A stretch of DNA of 64,000 nt from Subtercola boreus (GTDB lineage: Bacteria; Actinomycetota; Actinomycetes; Actinomycetales; Microbacteriaceae): contig NZ_NBXA01000006.1 of the NCBI RefSeq assembly GCF_003399625.1, positions 61,767-125,766 of the forward strand. Direction: 5' to 3'. Numbering within the stretch: position 1 is the first letter of the stretch; each line of letters starts with the position of its first letter. Position numbers and translations under genes: made by a program. Below are positions 15,755-27,020 of this stretch, in pieces. Below the pieces are notes generated by a model. That model did not search any database. It saw nothing but the letters and a program-made list of their open reading frames with translations, and was not told where the DNA came from.

Positions 15755-17901
15755 TCGAGGCGCCGTCCGGTGGTCTCACAGGCGCGGCCACGGGTCTCGA
15801 CTACCACTCGCTGAACGCGATGCTGAACCTCTACGACACCGACGGCAACATCCAATTCGACAAAGACAAAGAAGCGGCGAAGCAGTACTTCCTGCAGCAC
15901 GTCAACCAGAACACGGTGTTCTTCCACAACCTCCGCGAGCGCCTCGACTACCTGGTCGAGAAGGAGTACTACGAGAGTGCTCTCATCGAGAGCTACTCGT
16001 TCGAGTTCATCCAGAAGCTCAACGACCTCGCGTACTCGAAGAAGTTCCGCTTCGAGACGTTCCTCGGGGCGTTCAAGTACTACACCTCGTACACGCTGAA
16101 GACGTTCGACGGCAAGCGCTACCTCGAGCGCTTCGAAGACCGCGTGGTCATGACCGCGCTCGGCCTCGCCGACGGCGACGAGACCCTCGCGATCAACCTC
16201 GTCGAGGAGATCATCGGCGGTCGGTTCCAGCCCGCGACCCCCACCTTCCTGAACGCAGGCAAGGCCCAGCGCGGCGAGCTCGTCTCATGCTTCCTGCTGC
16301 GGATCGAAGACAACATGGAGTCGATCTCCCGCGCCATCAACTCGTCGTTGCAGCTTTCGAAGCGGGGCGGCGGTGTCGCGTTGCTGCTGTCGAACATCCG
16401 GGAGTCCGGCGCTCCCATCAAGCAGATCGAGAACCAGTCGTCGGGCATCATCCCCGTCATGAAGCTGCTCGAAGACTCCTTCAGCTACGCCAACCAGCTC
16501 GGTGCCCGCCAGGGTGCGGGTGCGGTGTACCTCTCGGCGCACCACCCCGACATCATGCGCTTCCTCGACACGAAGCGGGAGAACGCCGACGAGAAGATCC
16601 GCATCAAGACGCTTTCGCTCGGCGTCGTGGTGCCCGACATCACATTCGAGCTCGCGAAGAACGACGAGGACATGTACCTGTTCTCGCCGTACGACGTCGA
16701 GAAGGTCTACGGCGTGCCCTTCGGTGACGTCAGTGTCTCCGAGGAGTACCGGGCGATGGTCGACGACCCGCGCATCCACAAGTCGAAGATCAAGGCCCGC
16801 GAGTTCTTCCAGACGCTGGCCGAGATCCAGTTCGAGTCCGGCTACCCGTACATCATGTACGAAGACACGGTGAACAAGGCGAACCCGATCAAGGGTCGCA
16901 TCAACATGTCGAACCTCTGCTCGGAGATCCTCCAGGTCAACACGCCGACGACCTACAACGAAGACCTTTCGTACGACAACATCGGCAAAGACATCTCCTG
17001 CAACCTGGGGTCGCTGAACATCGCGCTCACGATGGATTCGCCCGACTTCGGCCTGACCGTCGAGACGGCCATCCGCGGACTCACCTCGGTGTCGAACCAG
17101 AGCCACATCACCTCGGTGCGCTCCATCGAATCGGGCAACGACCGCTCGCACGCCATCGGCCTCGGCCAGATGAACCTTCACGGCTACCTCGCTCGGGAGC
17201 GGGTGTTCTACGGCTCCGACGAGGGCATCGACTTCACGAACATCTACTTCTACACGGTGCTGTTCCACGCGCTGCGGGCTTCCAACCGCATCGCGATCGA
17301 GCGTGGCGAGGTGTTCGACGGTTTCGCCGACTCGACCTACGCGTCGGGTTCGTTCTTCGACAAGTACACGGATGCCTCGTGGACGCCGTCGACCGTGAAG
17401 GTCGCATCGCTCTTCGACAACGCCTCGATCCACATCCCGACGCAGGAGGACTGGGCATCGCTTCGGGCTTCCGTCATGGAGCACGGCATCTACAACCAGA
17501 ACCTGCAGGCGGTGCCCCCGACCGGCTCGATCTCGTACATCAACAACTCGACGGCCTCGATCCACCCGATCGCGTCGAAGATCGAGATCCGCAAGGAAGG
17601 CAAAATCGGTCGCGTCTACTACCCCGCGCCGTTCCTCACGAACGACAACCTGGAGTACTACCAGGACGCCTATGAGATCGGTGCCGAGAAGGTCATCGAC
17701 ACCTACGCGGCTGCGACCCAGCATGTCGACCAGGGTCTCTCGCTGACGCTGTTCTTCCGCGACACGGCCACGACTCGCGACATCAACAAGGCGCAGATCT
17801 ACGCCTGGCGGAAGGGTATCAAGACGATCTACTACATCCGCCTCCGCCAGATGGCGCTGGAGGGTACCGAGATCGAGGGTTGCGTGTCATGTGCTTTGTA
17901 A
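15739..17901 (+). CDS. nrdE: Class Ib ribonucleoside-diphosphate reductase alpha subunit
   Basis: 720 residues; the large catalytic subunit reducing NDPs to dNDPs. Visible are [14 protein letters not shown] at the start, [10 protein letters not shown], the MSNLCSEI active-site region, the barrel motif CNLGSLNIA, the [18 protein letters not shown] loop and the C-terminal redox pair in GCVSCAL. There is no N-terminal ATP-cone, as expected for class Ib. The TTG start at 15739 is preceded by GGATTGGAAGAA and overlaps nrdI; starting later would remove conserved sequence. Confidence 0.95.
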   Translation: MESTLIEAPSGGLTGAATGLDYHSLNAMLNLYDTDGNIQFDKDKEAAKQYFLQHVNQNTVFFHNLRERLDYLVEKEYYESALIESYSFEFIQKLNDLAYSKKFRFETFLGAFKYYTSYTLKTFDGKRYLERFEDRVVMTALGLADGDETLAINLVEEIIGGRFQPATPTFLNAGKAQRGELVSCFLLRIEDNMESISRAINSSLQLSKRGGGVALLLSNIRESGAPIKQIENQSSGIIPVMKLLEDSFSYANQLGARQGAGAVYLSAHHPDIMRFLDTKRENADEKIRIKTLSLGVVVPDITFELAKNDEDMYLFSPYDVEKVYGVPFGDVSVSEEYRAMVDDPRIHKSKIKAREFFQTLAEIQFESGYPYIMYEDTVNKANPIKGRINMSNLCSEILQVNTPTTYNEDLSYDNIGKDISCNLGSLNIALTMDSPDFGLTVETAIRGLTSVSNQSHITSVRSIESGNDRSHAIGLGQMNLHGYLARERVFYGSDEGIDFTNIYFYTVLFHALRASNRIAIERGEVFDGFADSTYASGSFFDKYTDASWTPSTVKVASLFDNASIHIPTQEDWASLRASVMEHGIYNQNLQAVPPTGSISYINNSTASIHPIASKIEIRKEGKIGRVYYPAPFLTNDNLEYYQDAYEIGAEKVIDTYAAATQHVDQGLSLTLFFRDTATTRDINKAQIYAWRKGIKTIYYIRLRQMALEGTEIEGCVSCAL

Positions 17902-17936
17902 TGCACGGCGAGCCATCCATTCAGTGCGCCCTGTGA

Positions 17937-19008
<1,072 letters not shown>

Positions 19009-19027
19009 AAGGGGACTGTGTTTGCTG

Positions 19028-19054
19028 GCTGCGCCGCCGCTGCTGCGGCGCAGC
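19028..19054 (+). terminator. GC-rich hairpin downstream of nrdF
   Basis: GCTGCGCCGC (19028-19037) pairs perfectly with GCGGCGCAGC (19045-19054) around a 7-base loop, with no T-run. T-less GC hairpins of this kind often act as terminators in actinomycetes. Confidence 0.5.
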
Positions 19055-19165
19055 GTCGCTGATGGTCGGGTGGGCGCGTCGCTGCAAATTCGCCCCGGCG
19101 CTCTGCGGGTGATGGGGCGCGTCCCAGACGGTGCGAGGGTGGGGGCGGTGGGGCAGGATGGGAGC

Positions 19166-20341
19166 ATGAGCCCCACGCTGCAGGTCGTCGTTGCCCCCGA
19201 CTCCTTCAAAGGGAGCGCGACCGCCGTCGAAGTGGCGGAGGCGATCGGCGGGGGCTGGCGTGAGGCCAGACCCGGCGACACGGTCGTTCTGACCCCGATG
19301 GCCGACGGTGGCGAGGGCACCATCGAGGCGCTTGCGCTCGCCATCCCCGGGTCGAAGCGGATGCCGATCACGGTCACCGGGCCGGCCGGTGAACCGGTCG
19401 AGGCCGAGTGGCTGCTCGTTCCGGGCGAAGAGAGCATCGGGACCACGGGTGTCGTCGAACTCGCCAACACCAGCGGCATCACGTTGCTGTCGACGCTTCG
19501 GCCGATGGATGCCCAGACCAACGGGTTCGGAGAGGCCATCGTCAAGGCGCTCGACCACGGCGTTGAGCGGCTGTTGCTCGCCATCGGCGGGAGCGCCTCC
19601 ACCGACGGCGGCGTCGGCGCTCTGACGGCGCTCGGCGCGCGGTTCCTCGACGCAGAGGGCGACCCCATTCGGCCGGGTGGCGGTGGGCTCGCCGGGCTCG
19701 TCTCGGTCGACTTCAGCGGGTTCCGCGATCTGCCGGAGGGCGGTGCCCAGATCATCACCGATGTCACGAATCCCCTGCTGGCAGCCGAAGGCGCTGCGGC
19801 GGTGTTCGGCCCGCAGAAGGGTGCCGACGTGCACCAGGTCGCCGAGCTCGACCGCTCCCTCGCGGCCTTCGCGCGGATCGTCGGGGAGGCCGCGCAGACG
19901 ACGAGACCGAGGTCGGCCGCACATCTGGCCGACCCCGAAGCACCGGGCGCCGGTGCCGCCGGTGGAACGGGGTTCGGTTTGGCACTGTGGGGTGCGATCA
20001 TCCGGAGCGGTGCAGAGACGGTGGCGGATGCTGTCGGCCTCGAGCGTCAGATCAGCGAGGCCGATGTGGTGATCACGGGCGAGGGGCGGTTCGACAGTCA
20101 GTCCGCCGCGGGAAAGGTGCCGTCGTTCGTCGTGGGGCTCGCCCGGAAGCACGAGACGTTCCCGCTTCTCGTGGCGGGCAGTATCGGCGCGGATCCGGAG
20201 GATTTCGCGGCCTCGGTGTCGCTCAGCGAGCTGGCCGGGAGCTCCGAAGCGGCGATGGAGAACCCGTTGCCGTTCCTCTGGGCGGCCGGGCGTGCGCTGG
20301 CGAACGGCGGCGCGAAGACGTCGGGTGGAGAAGGCGCATGA
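19166..20341 (+). CDS. Glycerate kinase (GlxK/GarK type)
   Basis: 391 residues of glycerate kinase family 1, phosphorylating glycerate to a phosphoglycerate. Diagnostic blocks are VVAPDSFKGSATAVEVAEAI at the start, PMADGGEGT, the GGSASTDGGVG phosphate loop near residue 135, and VITGEGRFDSQSA near 300. I start at the ATG at 19166; the frame upstream reads low-complexity sequence containing the nrdF terminator. It ends in an ATGA overlap with the sulfurtransferase. The substrate source is not shown by its neighbours. Confidence 0.9.
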   Translation: MSPTLQVVVAPDSFKGSATAVEVAEAIGGGWREARPGDTVVLTPMADGGEGTIEALALAIPGSKRMPITVTGPAGEPVEAEWLLVPGEESIGTTGVVELANTSGITLLSTLRPMDAQTNGFGEAIVKALDHGVERLLLAIGGSASTDGGVGALTALGARFLDAEGDPIRPGGGGLAGLVSVDFSGFRDLPEGGAQIITDVTNPLLAAEGAAAVFGPQKGADVHQVAELDRSLAAFARIVGEAAQTTRPRSAAHLADPEAPGAGAAGGTGFGLALWGAIIRSGAETVADAVGLERQISEADVVITGEGRFDSQSAAGKVPSFVVGLARKHETFPLLVAGSIGADPEDFAASVSLSELAGSSEAAMENPLPFLWAAGRALANGGAKTSGGEGA

Positions 20342-21270
20342 GTGACGGCGGCGGGGTCGGCGGCGGCGGCGGTGCCGGCGGCGGGGGCGTTGCCGGCGGC
20401 GGGCGCAGCGGGAACGGGGCCAGCGACGACACGGGCGCGATACTCATCGGCGCCGAGGAGCTGGCGGCACTGCTCGCCAGCGATCGCGGGCCGCGGGTGC
20501 GGGTTCTCGATGTGCGGTGGAAGCTCGGCGGGCCGCCCGGGCTCCCGCTCTACCGTGAGGGGCACATTCCGGGGGCGCGGTACGTCGACCTCGACACGCA
20601 GCTGGCCCGGCACGGCGAGAAGACGGAGGGACGGCATCCGGTGCCCGCGATCGACGCGCTGCAGACCGCGGCGCGATCGTTGGGAATCGCTGACGGTGAC
20701 ACGGTCGTGGTCTATGACGACCTGGCCAATCTCTCATCGTCCCGTGCGTGGTGGCTGCTCCGAAGCGCTGGCGTCTCGGATGTTCGGCTGCTCGACGGCG
20801 CGCTGAAGGCGTGGCTCGCCGCCGGGTTCGAACTCGAGACGGGCGATCCGGTCGCCGCAGGGGAGGGTTCGGTGACGCTCGCCTACGGGGCTCTTCCGTG
20901 GCTGGACATCGATGCCGCAGCCGAGTTCGGCCGGAGCGGGGTGCTGCTCGACGCTCGTGCGCCGGAACGATTCCGGGGCGAGGTGGAGCCGATCGATCCG
21001 CGAGCCGGGCACATCCCGGGGGCCCGCAGTGCGCCGGCGACGGGAAATGTCGGCGCTGACGGTCGATTCCTCAGCCCGTCGGAGCTCCGCGCGAGGTTCG
21101 AGGCCGTCGGCGCCCGGCAGGATGCCCCGGTCGGCGTGTACTGCGGATCGGGTGTCACTGCTGCGGCCGACGCGGTGGCGCTGACGATCGCGGGTTTCGA
21201 GCCGCGGGTGTTCCCGGGCTCCTGGTCGGCGTGGTCGAACACCGACCGCGAGGTCGCAACAGGGGAGTGA
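20338..21270 (+). CDS. Sulfurtransferase, two rhodanese domains (SseA-like)
   Basis: 310 residues. The N-terminal ~30 residues are an unusual glycine-rich stretch (GGGVGGGGGAGGGGVAGGG). The first rhodanese domain (about 35-160) lacks the catalytic Cys; the second (about 180-305) has the loop YCGSGVTA with the active cysteine. This matches thiosulfate/3-mercaptopyruvate sulfurtransferases, which move sulfane sulfur to cyanide or thiols. The ATG overlaps the glycerate kinase stop, so the two are translationally coupled although not biochemically related. Confidence 0.88.
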   Translation: MSDGGGVGGGGGAGGGGVAGGGRSGNGASDDTGAILIGAEELAALLASDRGPRVRVLDVRWKLGGPPGLPLYREGHIPGARYVDLDTQLARHGEKTEGRHPVPAIDALQTAARSLGIADGDTVVVYDDLANLSSSRAWWLLRSAGVSDVRLLDGALKAWLAAGFELETGDPVAAGEGSVTLAYGALPWLDIDAAAEFGRSGVLLDARAPERFRGEVEPIDPRAGHIPGARSAPATGNVGADGRFLSPSELRARFEAVGARQDAPVGVYCGSGVTAAADAVALTIAGFEPRVFPGSWSAWSNTDREVATGE

Positions 21271-21299
21271 GGGATTCGGCGCGCCGGGCGGGCCAGGCC

Positions 21300-22676
21300 C
21301 TATTTCGCCACAGTGACGGCTTTGCTCGTCGAAGTAGCGGACACGTAGCCCGACTTCGCACCCGTGACGGTCACCGTCAGTGTCTTGCCGGCGTCGGCCG
21401 CGACCGGTGTGTAGCTCGCTGAGGTCGCGCCCGCGATCGCTGTTCCGGCGCGCTTCCAGGAGTAGGTGAGGGTGACGGGGGCAGGCGACCACGTTCCGGG
21501 TCTGGCGGCCATCACCGAGCCCACCTTGGCCGTGCCCGAGATCGTCGGGACAGTGCTGACGAGCGCACCCTTCGCGACCGCCTTCGTGGTGGCACTGGTC
21601 TTCGCGACCGCGCCATACCCCGACTTCGAGCCGGTGACCGTGACGGTCACGGTGGTCTGGGCATCCGCCGCCGCCAGTGTGTAGGTCGACTTCGTGGCGC
21701 CGGTGATCTTCACTCCGCTGCGGTTCCACTGGTAGGTGAACGTGACAGGCGCCGGCGACCAGGTTCCGGGCTTGGCGGTGAGGACCGCGCCCACGGTCGG
21801 GGTGCCGCTGATGGTCGGCGTGGCTGTAGCCGTCAACCTGTCGATCACGGGGCTCGTCGCCTTACTGGACGCGGCCGATGTCTCATAGCCGCTCTTGGCG
21901 CCCTTGACGATGAAGGTGATGGCGCGAACCAGGTCCGCCGGCTGCAGGGTGTAGGTGGTGCTGGTTGCGCCGGCGATCGGCACCTCGCTGCGGCTCCACT
22001 GGTAGGTGAGGGTCACGGGCGACGGCCCCCAGGTGCCCGCAGCGCCGGTGAGCTTCGAGCCGACCACTGCCGAGCCCGAGATCGAGGGCTTGCCGACGGT
22101 GAGCTTCAGGGGGTTCGGGGCCTGGTCGTACGTCCAGGAACCGCTGCCCGGGGTCACGTGCACAGTGGTGAACCAGAGGCCGGCGCTCGCGAACTGCACG
22201 CCGTTGAACTTCAGGCAGGCGAGGCCGACGCTGTAGTCGCCGCCCCGGGCCTTGGCCTGGCCGGCCGAGCCGAGGATCTGGGCGCTGAGGTTGGCCGAGG
22301 GCTCGAGCACGTCTTTGGAGCCGAAGAAGAAGCCGCTGTCGGCGTAGCCGATCCAGGATGCCCGAGTGCGCTCCGAGCCCACGGGGCTGATGAAGGTCTG
22401 CACGCTCTCGGCGTCGCTGGCGCAGGTGAAGTGCGCGCGGGGATCGCTGCTGCTGGGGGAGGCCACGAGGTCGTCATCCCACAGAGCCACGTGCCCGGCC
22501 GGGAAGCGGGTCTCCGTGCCGGAGTCGTACAGGATGTAGGCGCCGTCAGAGACGGTGCCCGCTGCGGCTGCGGCGGGCGCTGCCGAGGCGGAGACCGGGG
22601 CCAGGCCGACCAGCGCGAGGGACAGCGCCGAGAGGAGAAGTGCGCCACCGAGGCGGGCGGGGGTGGTCAGGGTCAC
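21300..22676 (-). CDS. Secreted protein with three Ig-like repeats
   Basis: 458 residues. A Sec signal peptide (hydrophobic run then ASASAAP near residue 33) is followed by a unique domain (about 40-190) of unknown function containing GYADSGFFFGS. Three tandem ~85-residue Ig-like repeats follow, each with GTWSPAPVTLTY-W-R and a GATS-TYT turn (the first has GTWGPSPVTLTYQW). Repeats of this type are common adhesin or spacer modules in actinobacterial surface proteins. There is no LPxTG tail or membrane anchor, so it is probably released or held non-covalently. It lies just downstream of xylB on the same strand, behind a hairpin. Confidence 0.8.
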   Translation of the reverse strand: MTLTTPARLGGALLLSALSLALVGLAPVSASAAPAAAAAGTVSDGAYILYDSGTETRFPAGHVALWDDDLVASPSSSDPRAHFTCASDAESVQTFISPVGSERTRASWIGYADSGFFFGSKDVLEPSANLSAQILGSAGQAKARGGDYSVGLACLKFNGVQFASAGLWFTTVHVTPGSGSWTYDQAPNPLKLTVGKPSISGSAVVGSKLTGAAGTWGPSPVTLTYQWSRSEVPIAGATSTTYTLQPADLVRAITFIVKGAKSGYETSAASSKATSPVIDRLTATATPTISGTPTVGAVLTAKPGTWSPAPVTFTYQWNRSGVKITGATKSTYTLAAADAQTTVTVTVTGSKSGYGAVAKTSATTKAVAKGALVSTVPTISGTAKVGSVMAARPGTWSPAPVTLTYSWKRAGTAIAGATSASYTPVAADAGKTLTVTVTGAKSGYVSATSTSKAVTVAK

Positions 22677-22801
22677 GGGGGCCTCTTCGGTCGACGGATG
22701 CTGCGGGCACGAGCATCGTCACAGGCGCGAGTGTCGCCGCGGTGAACGGCGGGTTGCCGAGGAAGGCGCGCCGCGGCGAACGCGGGGAACACCCGCCGTT
22801 G

Positions 22802-22834
22802 CGGAGGGCCGCCCTTCCTGGCGGGCGCCCTCCG
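22802..22834 (-). terminator. GC hairpin after xylB
   Basis: CGGAGGGC (22802-22809) pairs with GCCCTCCG (22827-22834), with an inner CGCC/GGCG pairing and a three-base bulge. It lies 24 bases past the xylB stop and probably ends the xylAB transcript. Confidence 0.5.
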
Positions 22835-22857
22835 TGACAGCACCGCGCGGCTCGCTC

Positions 22858-24432
22858 TCAGCCGCGCGGAAGGGACCCCAGCGCCTGAGCTTCGACGTAC
22901 TGCCTGGCGATCACCGGCACCGTGTCGACCGCGAGCTCGGCCACGAAACTGATGGGCCACGTGGGCCTCGCGCCCGACAGCGTCCACGCGGCCTGCCGGG
23001 CCGCGCCGTCTGCGACGTACTCGCCCGGCGTCGGCACCGAGACCGGCACGTCGAAGACCTGCGCCGCGACGGCCTGCACCGCCTCGTTCTGTGCGGCGCC
23101 CCCGACCAGCAGCACTCGCTGGGTGGCGACCCCGAGCTCGCGGATCGCGCCCACTCCATCGGCGAGCCCGCACAGCATGCCCTCGATCGCAGCACGGGCG
23201 AGGTTCTCGCGGGTGGTCGACGCGATCGTCAGCCCGACGAGTGTCGCCGTGGCGTCGGGGAGGTTCGGGGTGCGTTCCCCTTCGAAGTACGGCACCAGCA
23301 CGACGCCGCCGGAGCCCGGGGCTGCGGAGAGCGCGAGCCGCGCGAACTCGTCGTAGTCGACCCCCAGCAGTTCACTGGTCGATGCAAGGATGCGCGCGGC
23401 GTTCAGCGTCACCACGATCGGCAGGAACCCGCCGGCGGCATCGGCGAACCCGGCGACAGTGCCGGTGAGGTCGGCAACCGGGTGATCGGTCACGGCAAAC
23501 GCCGTTCCCGACGTGCCGATGCTGATCACCACGTCACCCGCTTTTGCGTCGAGCCCCAGTGCGGCGCCGGCGTTGTCGCCCATCCCCGCGCCCACGAGGA
23601 TGCCGGCGGGAACGACCCCGACGACCTCGGGTGTGTTCCCGGGGTCGTCGCCCTCATAGGAGAGGTCGCCGCCGTGGGCGACAGTCGTTCCGACGACGTG
23701 CCCCGTCTGCACGATGCGGGGCACGATGACGGCATCGTTGGCCGCCCGCTCTGCGGCGTCCACCGCTTCGTCCGCGGCCGACTCGACGCCCGCCGCTTCG
23801 ACGGCCGTTCGGCCGAAGGCCTGCTCGAACAGGTCGAAGTCGTAGCGTTCTGCGGCAGGGCTCCAGTAGGAGGTTCCACTTGCATCCGAACGATCGGTGG
23901 CCAGTGCATCCAGAACCGGTCCGAGCGGACTCTCGCCCTCGGGGCCGTACCCGAGCAGGCGCCAGGTCAGCCAGTCGTGGGGGAGCGCCACGGCGGCGAC
24001 GCGCGCCGCGTTGGCCGGTTCTGCGTCGCGGAGCCAGCGCAACTTCGTCGCGGTGAACGAAGCGACCGGCAGCGACCCCACGCGCTCGGCGAAACCGGCG
24101 GGCCCGCCTGCTCCGATCTCGGCGAGCAGGTCTGAGGCCGCCTGGGCGCTCCTCGTGTCGTTCCAGAGCAGCGCGTCGCGGATGACCCGGCCCCGGGCAT
24201 CCAGAACCACCATGCCGTGCTGCTGGCCGCCGACAGAGATCGCGGCGACATCGTCGAGCCCACCCGCATCCCGGATCGCCGCCTGCAGCGCGCTCCACCA
24301 CGCCGCAGGGTCGACCGCCGTGCCGTCGGGGTGCGGCGCGCGCCCGCTCCGCACCAGCACACCGGTCTCGGCGTCTCGAATCACGATCTTGCAGCTCTGG
24401 GTCGACGAATCGACTCCCGCGACCAGCGTCAT
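22858..24432 (-). CDS. xylB: Xylulokinase
   Basis: 524-residue FGGY-family kinase converting D-xylulose to xylulose 5-phosphate. The N-terminal phosphate loop is [40 protein letters not shown] and the ATPase loop [12 protein letters not shown] are conserved, and [13 protein letters not shown] is the adenosine motif. It begins two bases after xylA, so both are read from one message controlled by the divergent regulator. Confidence 0.94.
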   Translation of the reverse strand: MTLVAGVDSSTQSCKIVIRDAETGVLVRSGRAPHPDGTAVDPAAWWSALQAAIRDAGGLDDVAAISVGGQQHGMVVLDARGRVIRDALLWNDTRSAQAASDLLAEIGAGGPAGFAERVGSLPVASFTATKLRWLRDAEPANAARVAAVALPHDWLTWRLLGYGPEGESPLGPVLDALATDRSDASGTSYWSPAAERYDFDLFEQAFGRTAVEAAGVESAADEAVDAAERAANDAVIVPRIVQTGHVVGTTVAHGGDLSYEGDDPGNTPEVVGVVPAGILVGAGMGDNAGAALGLDAKAGDVVISIGTSGTAFAVTDHPVADLTGTVAGFADAAGGFLPIVVTLNAARILASTSELLGVDYDEFARLALSAAPGSGGVVLVPYFEGERTPNLPDATATLVGLTIASTTRENLARAAIEGMLCGLADGVGAIRELGVATQRVLLVGGAAQNEAVQAVAAQVFDVPVSVPTPGEYVADGAARQAAWTLSGARPTWPISFVAELAVDTVPVIARQYVEAQALGSLPRG

Positions 24433-24434
24433 GG

Positions 24435-25625
24435 CTAGCGCGCGCCGGTGAGGTGCTCGAGCGCGAGCTGGTTGAGGCGCACAAAGCCGAAGCCCTTGCC
24501 GTCGAAGTACGGGGTCGGGTCGAACTCTTCGTAGGACGAACGGTCGGCGAGCAGGTCGGCGTAGGTCTCGCCGGGGTTGAGCGTGGGCTCGGCCAGCTCG
24601 GGCACACGGGAGGCGGCCAGGGCCTGCTGTACCTCGGGGTCTGCCCGGAAGGCTGCCGCGCGCTCCTTCAGCAGGAGGTAGGTGCGCATGTTCGCGGCCG
24701 CCGAGTCCCAGACGCCCGTGATGTCCTCGGTTCGGCTCGGCTTGTAGTCGAAGTGGCGCGGGCCGTCATAGACCGGGCCGCCCTCGGGGGATCCGTTCTC
24801 CAGCAGGTCGACGAGCGCGAACGCGTTGTAGAGGTCACCGTGGCCGAACACCAGGTCCTGGTCGTACTTGATGCCGCGCTGGCCGTTGAGGTCGATGTGG
24901 AAGAGCTTGCCCTGGTAGAGCGCCTGGGCGATGCCGGCAGCGAAGTTCAGCCCGGCCATCTGCTCGTGGCCGACCTCGGGGTTCACACCGACCAGCTCGG
25001 GGCGTTCGAGGGTCTGGATGAAGGCCATTGCGTGCCCGACGGTGGGCAGCAGGATGTCGCCGCGGGGCTCGTTCGGCTTGGGCTCGATCGCGAACCGGAT
25101 GTCGTAACCCTTGTCGGTGACGTAGTCGCCCAGCAGGTTGACGGCCTCGCGGTAGCGCTCGAGAGCCGAGCGGATGTCCTTCGCCGCGTCGTACTCCGCG
25201 CCCTCGCGGCCGCCCCACATCACGAAGGTCTTCGCGCCCAGCTCAGCGGCGAGGTCGATGTTGCGGAGCACCTTGCGGAGGGCGAACCGGCGCACGGCAC
25301 GGTCGTTCGACGTGAATCCGCCGTCTTTGAAGACGGGTGCGCTGAACAGGTTCGTGGTGACCATCGGAACTTCGAGCCCCGTCGAAGCGAGGGCGCCCTT
25401 CAGCCGGTCGATCTGCGTCTGGCGCTCCGAGTCGGTCGAACCGAAGTCGAAGAGGTCGTCGTCGTGGAAGGTGAGCCCGTAGGCGCCGAGCTCACTCAGG
25501 CGCTCGACGGCTTCGACCACGTCGAGGTGCGAGCGCGTGGGGCCGCCGAACGGGTCGGAACCGTTGTAGCCGATCGTCCAGAGTCCGAAAGAGAATTTGT
25601 CAGCGCGGGTGGGCGTCAGCGACAT
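24435..25625 (-). CDS. xylA: Xylose isomerase
   Basis: 396-residue TIM-barrel enzyme interconverting xylose and xylulose. The start [18 protein letters not shown], the catalytic His/Asp region [14 protein letters not shown], the WGGREG loop, metal ligands in [13 protein letters not shown] and [11 protein letters not shown], and HIDLNGQRG are all in place. The length is that of the actinomycete class I enzymes. The promoter must lie in the 150-base gap shared with the ROK regulator. Confidence 0.96.
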   Translation of the reverse strand: MSLTPTRADKFSFGLWTIGYNGSDPFGGPTRSHLDVVEAVERLSELGAYGLTFHDDDLFDFGSTDSERQTQIDRLKGALASTGLEVPMVTTNLFSAPVFKDGGFTSNDRAVRRFALRKVLRNIDLAAELGAKTFVMWGGREGAEYDAAKDIRSALERYREAVNLLGDYVTDKGYDIRFAIEPKPNEPRGDILLPTVGHAMAFIQTLERPELVGVNPEVGHEQMAGLNFAAGIAQALYQGKLFHIDLNGQRGIKYDQDLVFGHGDLYNAFALVDLLENGSPEGGPVYDGPRHFDYKPSRTEDITGVWDSAAANMRTYLLLKERAAAFRADPEVQQALAASRVPELAEPTLNPGETYADLLADRSSYEEFDPTPYFDGKGFGFVRLNQLALEHLTGAR

Positions 25626-25777
25626 GCGAGGGTGCTCCAGTCAGCATCGTTGGTGAGTCGGACATGGTGTTCAGAGGGTGTCCGTGATAAAAAGTTACCA
25701 CACACAACATATTGCGGATGCTGGGCTGGTGTCAAAGGGCTGGCACACTGTCTTCGAACATCGATCCGGGAGGCCCC
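25626..25777. promoter_or_regulatory. Divergent xylA / ROK regulator promoter region
   Basis: This 152-base gap separates two divergent starts and is locally AT-richer than its surroundings (around 25686-25715). It should hold both promoters and the operator of the xylose regulator. I could not fix a convincing palindrome; the TAAAAAGTTACCACAC stretch is the best candidate area. Confidence 0.4.
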
Positions 25778-26974
25778 ATGGTTCTGGCCAGTGCGCCTCG
25801 CCGCCTGTCGCCCGGCGTCGGCAACAGCAACGACCAGACCCGTCGGCACAATCTCTCGACCGTGCTGACCTTCCTGCACCACGGTGGCCCCCAGTCCCGG
25901 GCGCAGCTCACCGGTCTCTCCGCCCTGAACCGGTCGACCACCGGCGCCCTCGTCGCCGAACTCGACGAGCTCGGCCTGGCCTATGAGACGGAACCCGCCG
26001 ATTCCGGCCGGGTGGGTCGGCCGAGTCCCATCGTTCACGCGAACGGGAAGGTCGTGGCGATCACGGTCAACCCCGACATCGACGCGGTCACGGTCGGCAT
26101 CGTCGGGCTCGGCGGTCTACTGCATCACCTGGTGCGCCGCGAGACGGATGCGGTGCCGACGGTCGGGGCGAGCATCCGGATCGTGCAGGAAATTCTCGAG
26201 GGGATGCGCGACGAGCTCCAGGCCGAGTTCCGCGTAGCGGGGGTGGGGATCGCCGTGCCCGGGCTCGTGAACTCGCGGGACGGCGTCGTCGCGCTCGCCC
26301 CGCACCTCGGCTGGCGTGACGAACCGGTCGCCGAACCCTTCGCCGCAGCCCTCGGGCTCCGTGCCGCGGTGGCCAACGATGCCGCGCTCGCGACCGTGGC
26401 AGAAAGCATCTTCGGCGCAGGCCGCGGCGTGCAGGATCTCGTCTACCTCAACGGCAGCGCGAGCGGCATCGGGGGCGGCGTCCTCGCGGGCGGGGTGATG
26501 CTGCGCGGCAGCCGGGGCTACGCCGCAGAACTCGGCCACACGCTGGTGAACAGTTCGGGCATCCGGTGCCACTGCGGCAAGCGCGGGTGCCTCGAGACCG
26601 AGGTGAACCTCGGGCTTCTGCTGCAGGTGCTCGGGCGGGACAGCGCCGGGCTCGACGAGGTCGACGCGCTGATCGCGGCGGTTCCGGATGCCCGACCCGA
26701 GATCGAGCGCCAACTCGACGTGCTGGCGCTCGCCATCGGCACCTTCGTCAGCGTGTTCAACCCTGAGTCGATTATCCTGGGCGGTTTTCTCGGGTCGCTG
26801 TACGAGGCCGACCCCGCGCGGCTCCGCGCTTCCGTCGAGGCCGCATCCGTCGTCGGGCTGGCCGAGCCGGTGCGTCTCGAGCGAGCCCAGCTCCGTTCCC
26901 GGCTGCTGACGACGGGTGCCGCGGAGCTGGTCTTCGCCGACCTGCTGGCCGACCCTGCCGGAACGGTGTTCTGA
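25778..26974 (+). CDS. xylR: ROK-family transcriptional regulator (XylR-like)
   Basis: 398 residues. The N-terminal winged helix-turn-helix spans about residues 20-85 (NLSTVLTFLHHGG, SRAQLTGLSALNRSTTGALV). A ROK domain follows, with the zinc site CHCGKRGCLETE near 265-277. Xylose binding to such proteins relieves repression of xylAB. The ATG at 25778 follows GGGAGG; the longer frame to 25712 reads promoter DNA. The divergent position against xylA supports the role; the specificity is inferred from context. Confidence 0.85.
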   Translation: MVLASAPRRLSPGVGNSNDQTRRHNLSTVLTFLHHGGPQSRAQLTGLSALNRSTTGALVAELDELGLAYETEPADSGRVGRPSPIVHANGKVVAITVNPDIDAVTVGIVGLGGLLHHLVRRETDAVPTVGASIRIVQEILEGMRDELQAEFRVAGVGIAVPGLVNSRDGVVALAPHLGWRDEPVAEPFAAALGLRAAVANDAALATVAESIFGAGRGVQDLVYLNGSASGIGGGVLAGGVMLRGSRGYAAELGHTLVNSSGIRCHCGKRGCLETEVNLGLLLQVLGRDSAGLDEVDALIAAVPDARPEIERQLDVLALAIGTFVSVFNPESIILGGFLGSLYEADPARLRASVEAASVVGLAEPVRLERAQLRSRLLTTGAAELVFADLLADPAGTVF

Positions 26975-27020
26975 GGCGGAGGTGCTGACGGGCATCCCTC
27001 GCTCGCGGTAGTCTCTCGCC

